DNA of 64,000 nt from Malus domestica. Lineage: Eukaryota; Streptophyta; Magnoliopsida; Rosales; Rosaceae. The stretch lies in assembly GCF_042453785.1 (NCBI RefSeq), contig NC_091672.1, positions 3,254,001-3,318,000 of the forward strand. The letters are read 5' to 3'. Both the position numbers and the translations under genes were made by a program. Shown in pieces: positions 34,353 through 45,400 of the stretch. Each line of letters begins with the position of its first letter. The stretch's first letter is position 1. Below the pieces are notes generated by a model. That model did no database searches, was not told the origin of the DNA, and worked only from the letters and a program-made list of their open reading frames with translations.

Positions 34353-34955
34353 TGTCACATCCCAGACCGGCTCCGCCGTAGCACGATATTGTCCGCTTTA
34401 GGCCCCGACCACGCCCTCACGATTTTGTTTCTGGGAACTCACATGAGAACTTCCCAGTGGGTCACCCATCCTGGGAATGCTCTCGCCCAAACTCGCTTAA
34501 CTTCGAAGTTCCAATGGAACCCGAAGCCAGTGAGTTCCCAAGCTATATGGAGGTGGGCATGTACATATAAGGCACATCACCCCCTCTCCGTTGGTCGATG
34601 TGGGATGTTACAATCCACCCCCTTAGGGGCCCGACGTCCTCATCGGCACACTCGCACCACACAACAAAGTGGCTCTGATACCATTCTGTCACATCCCAGA
34701 TCGGCTCCGTCGTAGCACGATATTGTCCGCTTTGGGCCCCGACCACGCCCTCATGGTTTTGTTTCTAGGAACTCACATGAGAACTTCCCAGTGGGTCACC
34801 CATCTTGGGAATACTCTTGCCCAAACTCGCTTAACTTCGAAGTTCCAATGGAACCCGAAGCCAGTGAGCTCCCAAAAGGCCTCGTGCTATATGGAGGTGG
34901 GCATGTACATATAAGGCACATCACCCCTCTCCGTTGGTCGATGTGGAATGTTACA
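34353..34955 (-). mobile_element. Complete Cassandra TRIM retrotransposon
   Basis: This 603-base element has a perfect TSD, ATATT, at 34348-34352 and 34956-34960. It has two similar LTRs, 34687-34955 (5' on the minus strand) and 34353-34612 (3'), and an internal domain of only 74 bases. The primer-binding site TGGTATCAGAGCC lies on the minus strand at 34683-34671, just inside the 5' LTR. A G-rich tract precedes the 3' LTR. The LTRs contain the 5S-rRNA-like core on the minus strand (GAAGTTAAGCGAGTTTGGGC and GGATGGGTGACCCACTGGG), the defining feature of Cassandra. It encodes no protein and depends on other elements. One LTR lacks about 10 bases of AAAGGCCTCGTG. Confidence 0.92.
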
Positions 34956-36003
34956 ATATTTCATAAAGCGTAAATCCAATTTACTCATAAACTTTTCATA
35001 AAACGTAGTCGTAAAATCATGTTTTCATGTATGCATTTTTAGTAGTAAAATAATGCATTTTGGAAGGGGTCCACTCACAGATACTCAGTCACCGAAGAAC
35101 CCTTCAAACTAGAGAGGACAGGGTCTCCACTAACAAACACACATAAAAGGACCAATTAATTAAACTATACTAAAACGATTGAATTTGGGAAAACGTAGCA
35201 CTAATTTGGAATTAGGACGTCGAAATTAGTCTAGGAAAGGTCCCGGCCGAAATCCGAAAAACCCAACCAAAAGTCAACGTTAACGGTCAACGGTCAACAC
35301 TGTCCAGAAGTCAAGGGGTCGAGTCAACTGTCAATAGGTCGGATCAACAGGTTGGGTCAATGATCAATGGGTCGGGTCAACCCAGTCACCGGAAAACCCA
35401 TCGGAAACTGGGTTTTGGCTGAAAGTTTGGGAAATTTGCAAAGCTTCGTAACTTCTTCGTTTCTTAACCAAATTCAACCCATTATATATCAAAACGAAGC
35501 TAGAAATGTGTAGAACAAGATTATACTTCTTTGGAAGCCCAATGGTTGCTGAAGATGGCCTGAAAGGTGAATGGTCAGCGAAAAAACGGGGGAACTCATC
35601 GGATTTCTAGGTAAATTTTAAACGTTCAAAACTTTTTCAATACTCAACAAAATTGAGTAATTCAAAAATAAAAATCTTACTTCTCAACAAGATGAAGATA
35701 ATGGTACCTTTCTCAATTGCTAAATCGTCATGGTTTGGCTGAAAAAATGGCCTAAAAGGTCACAGCCAGACTTGGGTTTCAATCCCGACGATTCGAAAGG
35801 AAGTTCGAGGTCAGGTTGGGTGTTCTAGGCTCATAAGGACGAGATGAAGCTTGTGGTGCTCTTAGTTTGGGTGATGGTGGGAGTGTTGTCATTGTTGTTT
35901 GTGTGTTGCATTCCCAGAGAAATAAGGTTTTTGAGAGAGGAATGAGAGGGCTGAGATGTGAGGGAGAGTTTGAGAGAAAGTGTGTTAGATATTTTCAAAA
36001 AAT

Positions 36004-37044
36004 TAGGGCTGGTTCGGGTCGGGATCCCGAATCAAAACCCAAAGCCCAAATCCCAAACCGACTCCTTTCGGGATGCAATTCTAAAACCCGAAACCGTACT
36101 AAAATTTCGGTGTTCCCGAATTTCGGGATTCCTGAAATTGTTTCGGGTTTTCGGTTCGGGATCGGGAATGACTGCAGTCCTAATTTAGAAGATCGAATCA
36201 ATGCAGATCCCAAATCCCAAATTTGCAGACAAACCCTAAAAATTCAAAGAGTCAACAATACAAAGATCGAAGAAGCCCTCGATCAAAATTCAAAAGCAGA
36301 AAGCCAAATACAAAGATATCAAGCAGTAATTGAAATAAGGGGATTTTCATTAATTCTAAATCTCCAAATTGAAAGTTCAAAACCTTCTCAATTTTAGAAT
36401 CCAAATCAAAATCAAGGTACAATAATTTCATGAATCTTGACACCTTCATTATCATATCAGAGAAGCTTCGGTTTGGAGGTCGTTCGAGGTGGAACCATGG
36501 AAGCCTGGATCTGGAATATGGAGGAGTCATAGAAGTGTGGTGGTCGATCGGACATGTTGAGTCAGCTCACAGAGGGAGGAGGAGGAGAGTAGAGTGTAGA
36601 GTGTAGAGACGATTTGAGAGATTCAAGAGAGTGTTGAGTTTGTTGACATAGCTTAGGAGGAGAGGAGAGAGTGCGGAGATATTTGAGAGGTTAGAGAAAG
36701 AGTGCAGGTCGTCTGAGTGAGAAAGGGAGTGCTGGCACGTTTGAGAGATTAGAGAGAGTGAGGTATTTTACACAACGGTTGAGATTTAATCTCAACCGAA
36801 TCCAACGGTTACAATTTATCCTAATATGTATAATATATAATAAATAAATGTATAATATGTATACAAATCGGTTCGGGATTACCGAACATCTGCCAACCAA
36901 GTCCCAATTCCCGTACCGAATCTATAGGATTTTTTCGGTATGGGTTACCGAACTTTTCGGGATTTTTTATTTCGGGATTTTTCGGTTTTGAATTCGGGAA
37001 TTTTCGGTCGGGTTCGGGTAATTCGGGATTTTTTTCCAGCCCTA
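36004..37044. mobile_element. Non-autonomous hAT element
   Basis: This 1041-base element has a perfect 8-base TSD, CAAAAAAT, at 35996-36003 and 37045-37052. The terminal inverted repeat is TAGGGCTGG / CCAGCCCTA. Sub-terminal regions are filled with CGGG, TTCGGGA and CCCGAA motifs, as in the hAT at 22048. The interior (36180-36780) has GA-rich and AT-rich DNA without a recognisable transposase. It lies inside the large solo LTR. Confidence 0.88.
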
Positions 37045-39547
37045 CAAAAAATAAGAGGGGGACTCACAGGTACAAGGGGAAACATGTGGGCCCTAGTGGC
37101 TCACAAAATAAGGTTATCCGAAAAACTTCGACGTTTCATAACGTAAAATCTTTGTTATTATTCCAAATTCAAATCCGTTCGCGCCCATGCGTTCGTGGCG
37201 ATGAGTACAATAAGAATAAACTAAGAAAATTAGTAATATGCTTTTCGACAAGATGGTCAATGAAAGTCAACGTTCAAGCCTCCAGGGTAATTTGGTAATT
37301 TCATATGTTCAATAATATAAAAATACGACAAATTTAGGATGGGGTATCACATGGTGATACATCTTTTTTCCCTTTTTCTATTTTCATTTTCGGTTTTTTT
37401 TTTTTGTGAGCATAGACAACATTATCCTCAACAGCACTGGTTCGACGCTCTTTTTTGTTAATCCAGACACTCTAGAGTTAAATTTGTATAAATCAGTGTA
37501 AATCAATTCATTATCATAAAATATAAATCATAACACACGTAGAATTATTAAAAGAAAAACAACTATTTTTTTATATGCTTATTCTACTAATGTTGGATCA
37601 AAATTGTTGCAGGTTTTCTGGTTGGCCTCACCTTGTTAGAACACTTCCTCCTTCCAAATGGTGACGTTTGAAGAATTAGGATATTTGGATCCGGATCTAT
37701 ATAAGGTGCATATAATGCTTATATTTTATCATGTTAAATCAAAACCATCTTATTCACTTTTTACTTCTTTTACAGCAACTTTCTATTTAATGATCATCAA
37801 CGATGTAAACATCTTTCTAAATATTTTACAGGATGACACATTTTTGTACAAGGCATCAATTAAGCGGTTTAACACAAGGTATGAATGGTGGTATGCTACT
37901 TGCCTTACATGTGCCAAACAAATGTATAATGAGTGGTCAATTGATTTGTCAAAAACATCCAAATCAAATCCCAACTCCTTGGTAATAATTCAAATACTGT
38001 ATTTCAATTCTATTAATCAATCATTGTCTCACACTGTTCTTAGATTAAAATTTATACTTTATTTAGTTTTTACATATTTTTAATTAATAGTTCATCACTT
38101 TTTAGAACAACATTATCAAGGTTTAGCCAATGAATCATAAAATTTGTATAATGCAATAAAATCATCGCTTTTAATCATCTGACTGTAGGACGAGCTAAAA
38201 ACTTAATTATATTTTCATACCATTGATATTAACATTAAGCTATAACATAGAAAACTATATAAAAATGCAGTTTTCAACTTATTAGACAATTTATGCTTTG
38301 TAATCAATGCTTTTTTTGTTTGAATGAAGGTACAAAGTGTTCTTGGTCCTTGAAGATGAAACAAATGAAATCAATGCTCTCATTATCGGCAAATCAGGTG
38401 AAAAAGTCTTTGGCGCGCTCTGCAAAGATTTGGTTTTCAATCAAAGATCAGCAGATCAAAAGCAATTGCTAAGCGAGTTTCTCAGACTTATAGGTCAAAG
38501 AAAAAAATTTCACCTCTGATTTGGAAACAAGAAAAAATTGTTGAATTCAAATGATTTCCTCATCTACAATGTTTCTGAGAACACTGCAATCCCACCACCA
38601 ACTCTGTAGGCTACCAGTAGAGAAATTGCAGTGTCTTACACAACAGTTTCATCTTCTACTACACCGCCTAAAATATCTGGAGAATCACACAAGAGAAAAA
38701 GAGATTCAATCAACATAGCCCTTTTTACAGGAGTTGAAAACATGTTATATTTTGCAGACTAACATTTTTTTTCTGTGCCTTAGATTATTTTCAATGTGAT
38801 CTAAATTTATTTTTACAACATTTTTAATATGTTTGGCATAGTGGCACAGAGGAAGTCTCTGAAGTAGATGTGCAAGATTTTGATTAGGTGCCAATCAAGT
38901 TATTGAAGAAAAAATCTTCTCCAACTAGCTCAAAAATAGATGCTCCACCACAAAAGAAGAACTAGGTAACTTCCCTTTATTCCCCTTTTTAATGTGATGC
39001 AACTCTATTCATACACACGCTCTATTTCATCTTTGTTGCCATTTATATTTTTTCCCCTCTACACACTCTCTCATTTGCAGTCAATCTTGGAAGGAACAAA
39101 CTTTTGCTGATGTACAAAACAATGTTATCATCTGTTGTTCAAACCAGAACGATGCTTCTCCATATTTTTTGCATGTGAATAGGCCATTGTAAGATCACTT
39201 CCCCAATTTTTCGTGTATAAGGACAATCTAATGTTTTCAAATCTTTTATTTGCAACTACTGATGTGAATCAAGAACTAGGATGACTGCTAAGGGGGAATA
39301 TCAGATTAACCATTTCTGTGTGTCAATGACAAAGTGTTTGCTAATTTTTATTTTTTTTATTTTTTATTTTTTGTATAAAGAGAATAAATCTAGACATTGG
39401 CATGTAAAAAATATTCGCAACATTATCTATACATCCTTCATTATCTTTGTATAAATAGTATTAGTTTGGATTTCTATGCATTTATATTTTTAGAACATGT
39501 TCTATAATTGGATTTTCCCGCAACAACGTGCGGGCATAGTTTTCTAG

Positions 39548-41039
39548 TTTTGACTTAAAGACCTGACTTGCTTCTTGTACGAGCCAAGCTCGAGCAAACT
39601 TAAAAACAACTAGCTCGATATTGAGCTCAAGCTGTTTCGATTATTTACTACAATTAGTTGATCTGTTCTTGTAACAAATCTATGATATTTGTATTTTAAT
39701 TAATTGTTGTTCATTTTATTGGCTTTCTTTTTCCGATGGACAACAACTTCATATTCAGCAAAAGGCAACTTGCGGATGAGAGTAAAAAGGGAAACTCTCT
39801 CATATCTCAGAGATTGTTTCAAGGTTATTTTTTTTTTTTTTTGGTCAATAAGATTGTTTCAAGGTTAGAATCTCAATAATTTGTACTTTTTGCACTCTTT
39901 GTTCTCCTAATTTTTTATTTTTTTTTATTTTTATTTTTTTTTGCATGAGTAGATGCATCTCCATGGCTTTACACAAGAAAGAAAAAACAAAGATTTAGGG
40001 ATTGTAATTTGAAACCCGGATGCAAGTAAAACATGAAGCTAGTTGCACATGCATAGTATGTGTGCCGGTCGCTAGTATATATTTACTTTTCAATCGTTCA
40101 GTACGGCATTAGTTAGTTCCCATCAATGGATACCGCACTGATCATGCTTAATGGGATATGATTTGGTTTGAAGATGAAATTGGAAGTTTTATCAATGAAA
40201 ACCGAACAAAACATACACTAAGCAAGTAACCCTAGAGTATCATGAACGCAAAGCGTCGACTGTATGTAACAATTCCGGCTCAGTTTCAATTATATGATTT
40301 TAAATGCTCACCCTTAAATAATGGTCAAATTGCTTACTAAATGTATATGTGAGAATCAAAAACCAAGTGTAGATAATAAATGTCGAGTATTTTTTGGTAA
40401 TTTCGATTTCTGCTTTTGGTTGGTCAAGAATTGTGGTGTTTTTGTAATGCCAAGATCAATTGGGGGAATTTTTTTTTTATATATTACCCAATTAAATTTT
40501 TTTTATTCTGGATAATAGTTCTATATTTTGATGTTGAATTTGCTTATGTTTTTTTTCCAAATCCATGCGAATTTAATTTTAATCGAATTTCTTTAGTGAA
40601 CTTTAATTTAGCTAATTAATTTTTAAATAGTCAATTTTCTCTTACATTAAATTTTAAAATTTTTCATCTAGTTTTTCATTAATTAAGATTAAGAGATAAT
40701 TCACTATTTATAGAAATTTAGGGTAATTATATAAAATTAGAATTCAAGAGAAAATTTGACTAATTATAAAACTTAAAGTAGTAATTTGACTAATTATAAA
40801 AGTTGACGAAGAAAATTGTTAGTTCTATACAAGTTCAGATAGAAAATTGTATGAAATTTTTTAAAATATAACATTCGAGAAAATTAGCTATTTATAAAAG
40901 TTCAAAAGTACTCGATTAAATTTTAAAACAAATGACTAATTACAAAAGTTTAATAGGTTAAAACTAAAATTCATAGATAAAATTAACAATTCTATACAAG
41001 TTCGGGATAAATATGCCTCCATCCAAGTCCCTCTTATAA
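39548..41039. other. AT-rich intergenic DNA
   Basis: This is non-coding DNA between the Helitron and the second Mutator-like element. It contains long T runs and short repeated phrases such as AATTTGACTAATTATAAAA (40755-40800). Frames at 40321-40619 are low-complexity AT-rich translations. A tiny retro-insertion is listed separately. No gene was recognised. Confidence 0.45.
39828..39850 (-). mobile_element. Minimal retro-insertion (poly-T plus 9 bases)
   Basis: A run of T plus GGTCAATA is flanked by a perfect 17-base direct repeat, AGATTGTTTCAAGGTTA, at 39811-39827 and 39851-39867. On the minus strand it is a few bases followed by an A tail, as expected for an extremely 5'-truncated LINE or SINE insertion. 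Confidence 0.7.
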
Positions 41040-41969
41040 TATAAGTAATGGTTAATCACAGTTTACTGGCCTAATGTTTCATGGTTTTCAACATTTGGTA
41101 CATGAAATTTTTTTTATCCCAAAGTTATACCTCAAGTCTTAATTTTGGGACAGTCTCATACTTCCGTTAGTCTTTATATTAAGGGCTCTATTAAAACGTG
41201 ATGTGGCACTTGATTGGGCAATGACAATGCAAAATATGACACTGTGGGCCCCACATACCTATAAAACAATTAAAAAAATTAAATAATATTTTTTGCCTAC
41301 CCTTTTCTCTAGTAAGGAGACCGAATAAACAAAAAAATAAAATAAAATTATGACCTCCATCTTCTCATAGTTTTCATCACTTACACCTTCTCTAGCCACC
41401 CCCATATCTCCTCTGACAACCCACTCCCAAGCTTCCTAAGCCGCTATTTTTCATATACCTAGAACCCAAATCCTCCACTTTCCTGACCGCCTCCATCTCA
41501 TCCTTCGACTCTCTAGCTACCATAGTCATCTCCTTCACCAAACCCACAACCTATCTCGCTGCCATAGCCGTCGATTACGGCGATCCAGATCCGAAGACCT
41601 TCTAGAAGATTCCACGGCATGTTGAATATGGGCACGATGGTGATCGACTGCTCGGATCTAGTTGTGACGGTGAATGGGCTGTCTGCGATCGAGTACCCCA
41701 ACTGGATTGAGACGAAACAACGACTTCAAATCTTGGCTTCGTCCGTACAATTAGGAACCGATTCTTTGAACTATGAGGGTTCCATAACCTTGGCGACGTC
41801 TTCAGATCTCAATATCGATGGCGGAGATAAGCTGTTGGAAATAGCTCATTGCCGCGGACCAGATCCATTGTGAAATAGATCTTAGACTTGCTCGCCATGA
41901 CCTTTGTAGAGCTGGATGATGTTGGGTTGTTCACCATCCTCATCACAAAGGACGATGTTGAGGTCCTTT

Positions 41970-42075
41970 TATAGGTTTTAGAGTGGGTAAAGGGTGGGTG
42001 ATAGAGGATGGGTGGGCAAGGGGTGGGTGATAGAGGATGGGTGGGCAAGGGGTGGGTGATGGGGGATGAGAGAAA
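41970..42075. repeat. Short tandem repeat, about 32-base unit
   Basis: The unit GGTGGGTGATAGAGGATGGG followed by TGGGCAAGG repeats two to three times with small changes. It lies inside the Mutator-like element. Confidence 0.75.
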
Positions 42076-42434
42076 GAGGTGCTCGGGGGAGAAAACAAAG
42101 AGGGTGAAAGGGTGCTGAGGTGGATGGGATGAAGGGGTGTCGGGTAGGGAAGACAAAGATGGGTTATGGGTTTATTTTATTTTATAATACTTTTATTTAA
42201 TTAATTATTTTAATATTTTAAATTTGGGCGGAAATTTTTTTAAAATTTTTAATTTCCACGTGGACCCCTTAATGTTATTATCCACATGGGCACCACATCA
42301 TCAGTTAACAGGATATTTAACTACCAAACTAACGAATGTATAAAACTGTCCCAAAATTAACATTTTAGGTATGACTCTGGAACGAAAAAAACTTCAAGTA
42401 TTGAATGTTGAAAACCACAAAACTTGAGGGTAAT

Positions 42435-45400
42435 TGTTGAAGGAATGAAGTGTTGAAGTGTGTTCTGATGGGTTTAAGGTTAGCTTATAGGGTAAGCTAC
42501 CTTGGGTGTATCTCTAAGGTAAGGTTAAGCCCATACTTGTTGTAAATCTGTTTTTCCTTAATTTAAGGGAAGCGACTGATTAGTGTAAAGTAGATAAAGC
42601 ATTTCCTTAATCTAAAGAAGGTGATTGATTAGGTAAGATAGGTTAGCTCTAATTGGCTGTGATAGACAGCCCTTTTTTCTTCCTTCTAGTCAGTTGTTTG
42701 TTGCAACTAACTACCCAGACTTCTTCTCTTCTTCCTTTCTTATATATACCTTGTATCTTGTACTTACACTCAAGTGAAATACATTGAAACTTAAAGCTAA
42801 AATATCCACATGGTATCAGAACGGGTTCTTTCGTAACATGTCTCTGTCATTCTTGCCGCTGCGTTATTCCTTTCGTCTTTGAGCCATGGCTGAAGAAAGT
42901 TCAGTAAACTGCGATGAAGAAACTCAACATAGCCTCTCCCCAAATTTCTCAGATGTTGAGGTTAACACCAATCAACATCTGTGTTCAGTTCTCTTGAACG
43001 AGTTCAATTATCTTCCTTAGTCTCAAGTTGTTTCACTAACTCTCGGAGGCAGAGGGAAATTAGGGTTTGTCAATGGAAGCGTGTAGGCTCCAGACAACTC
43101 CTCGACAACATACAGTGCATGGCTTTGTAAGGATCAGCTTGTCATGTCCTTACTCCTCTGCACCATGGAGAAACATGTTGCTGAGATTTTTAGCTATTAC
43201 AATTCGTCACTTGATCTTTGGAAAGCCTTGTAGGATATGTATGGAAATCAAAACAATTATTTACGAGTTTTTCAACTTAAGAAGGACATTGCTAGTGCCC
43301 AACAAGAAGGAAAAACGTTTGTTCAACATTTGAGGAGTCTCAAGGCCATGTGGAATGAGTTGGATGTTTATCTCCCTCATACCATATACCCTACCACTCT
43401 CCTGAAACGAGCTAAGGAAGACATAATCTATTAGCTATTAGGGAGTTTGAACTCCGAATACGAGGACCTAAGGAGTCACATATTGATGAGTCAAGAACTG
43501 CCAACTTCCAACAATGTATGTGCAACTATTCAACGAGAAAAAGCAAGGAAGAAAGTGATGAATGCTGAGCACAGCTCAAGATTGACTGAAACTCGTGCAT
43601 ATGCCTCAAACTACAAGAACTCAGAGGCAAAATGGTATAAGGGAAGAAATACACACCTAAAATGCAAATACTGCAATGGTGTTGGTCATGTGGAAGACAA
43701 GTGTTAGGAACTTCATCCTGAACTCAAGCCTAAATTTAGCAAAGATAGGAAGATGATACCAAGATCCTCACAACAATTTCACTCTCAACCTAAAGGCTCA
43801 ACTTGCTAATGCTCACTCTTCTACTGTCTCACAAGGATCCATGGAATTCATTGCCAATCCATTGTCACTCATCAATGAATTTGCAGCCTATCTTCAAAGT
43901 AAGGGACATGGATGAGGTTCACAAGCTCAAGGCAAGGATGAGGGTAGTCATACAACTATATTGGGATAATTCGCCGGCTTTCTTGCTGGAAATGAGAAGG
44001 CATCATAAGAGAAAACACCACGTATACTCAGAGCCTTCATTACTGCCCTATTGACTAGTACTGAAAATGATTGTTGGGTAATAGATTTAGGCGCCACAGA
44101 TCATATGACAAACAAAGTCACAAACTTGCATCATTTTAAACGTTTTTCGAGTCCTTCACATGTTTCAGTTGCAAATGGAAAAAATGTCTTAGTTTTGGGC
44201 AAAAGGGAAGTAAACTTACTCTCACACAAAATACCCTCCACTACCTTATATGTACCAACCTTTCCTTTCCAACTTTTGTCAATTGGAAAAATCATAAACA
44301 CCCTAAATTGCCGTGCTATTTTCTCACCAGATAATGTAATTTTTCAAGATGTTCTCACCATAAAGATGATTGATGAATGGGTCTTCATAAATGGACTTTA
44401 CTACTTATGCAAGAATGCCTGCTTTTCTTAGGCTCTTCAAGTTCAATCGAAGTCCATAGATGAAAACCAACTTTGGCATAAGAGATTAGCTCATCCTTTA
44501 AAAGCTGTCCTGTTAAAACTATTTCCATTTTTTTTGTAAATCTCATCTTACTTGTGATACTTGTCAATTTTCTAAGTTTACTAGACTACCTTTTGGTAAT
44601 TCAATGTCTATGACAAGTAAACCTTTTGAAATGGTTCACACTAATGTATGGGGACCAGTAGCTGAATCAATTGAAGGTTTTAAGTATTTTGTTCTATTTG
44701 TTGATGACTTCTTTCGAATGAGTTTTTTTATACTTTATGAAATCAAATAGTGAAGTCCCAAACATTTTCAAAGACTTTCATCTACATGTTAAAACTCAAT
44801 TTCAATCAAACATTAAAGTCTTAAGATCAGACAATGGCACTGAATTTATATCCAACAACATGCTTCAATACATAAGTTCTCAGGGCATCATACATCAAAC
44901 CAGTTGTGTAGGAACTCCCCAACAAAATGGAGTAACTGGGAGAAAGAATATGGATCTCTTAGAAAAGACTCGTGCTCTTATGCTTCACGTGAATGTTCCA
45001 AAGAAATTTTGGTCATTTGCAATCCTCACTACCACTTATCTCATCAATCGACTCCCAAATCGAGTGCTAGAGTTCAAATCTCTCTATGAAGTACTCAAAG
45101 GTAGAAAGATTGATTTGACACACCTCAAGGTATTTGGATGTGTTTGCTTTGTTCACATTCAAGCCTTGAATCGTGACAAATTAGATGTCAGGGCTACCAA
45201 GTGTGCGTTTATGGGTTACTCTTCCACCCAAAAAGGATATAAGTGCTTCAATCCAGCCACTAAAAACTGCATTATGTAAAGAGATGTGAAGTTTGAAGAA
45301 AAATGTCCTTATTTCACTTCCAAATGAACTACTATAAGTCAGGGGGAGGAATTGTTTGAATTATTTCCATTCCCTCAGAACTTTAATCCTCTTGTGTTGG

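Larger units (their letters stand above)
33400..37351. mobile_element. Large solo LTR, itself entered by Cassandra and a hAT element
   Basis: It starts TGACAAGCCCAAATC and ends GGATGGGGTATCACA. The 5-base TSD TGGTG lies at 33395-33399 and 37352-37356. Without the two nested elements and their TSDs the LTR is about 2.3 kb. The internal phrases (GGTCCACTCACAG, repeated GGTCGGGTCAAC) are of the kind seen in plant Gypsy LTRs. No gag or pol is present, so it is a solo LTR or a non-autonomous unit. Confidence 0.65.
31798..38519 (+). pseudogene. RPA70-like (replication protein A large subunit) gene, broken
   Basis: Pieces of one gene lie in order on the plus strand. 31798-32010 gives GQYRVVPHDTHVVF and FFLLDYNRLYPRL (OB fold A). 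32750-32850 continues IIGHMVGVHHLEPIQ. After the nested LTR, 37658-37705 gives TFEELGYLDPDLYK. 37831-37980 gives YKASIKRFNTRYEWWYATCL with CxxC of the C-terminal zinc region. 38328-38450 gives YKVFLVLEDETNEINALI. Introns between the pieces hold two LTR insertions. Plant Helitrons commonly carry such genes. Stops and loss of the full zinc site indicate it no longer works. Confidence 0.65.
29671..39547 (+). mobile_element. Helitron carrying an RPA70-like gene, interrupted by other elements
   Basis: The right end has the Helitron 3' signature: hairpin CCCGCA-ACAACG-TGCGGG at 39517-39534, then CATAGTTTT and the terminus CTAG at 39544-39547, followed by T. The left end is set at 29671, after an A, where TACCTATGCTAAAACCCG begins. 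Helitrons normally start with TC, so this end is less certain. The element carries parts of a replication protein A-like gene, as many plant Helitrons do, but I see no Rep/helicase. Without the two LTR elements nested in it the Helitron is about 5.3 kb. It contains long T-rich non-coding stretches, especially 29740-31790. Confidence 0.65.

Noticed and set aside
34480-34560. Possible genuine 5S rRNA gene on the minus strand
   Set aside because: The 5S-like core is part of the Cassandra LTR, is repeated in both LTRs and is too diverged at its ends to be a ribosomal gene.
34389-34914. Two similar plus-strand frames beginning MSALGPDHAL or containing it
   Set aside because: They repeat because they lie in the two LTRs of Cassandra; the same frame recurs in the LTR fragment at 49534. 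Cassandra encodes no protein.
35867-36397. 176-codon plus-strand frame
   Set aside because: It crosses the boundary and TSD of the hAT element at 36004 and consists of CCCGAA-type motif translations.
41809-42156. Pro/Ser-rich minus-strand frame resembling an extensin-like protein
   Set aside because: The composition comes from the GGTGGGTGATAG tandem repeat on the other strand.
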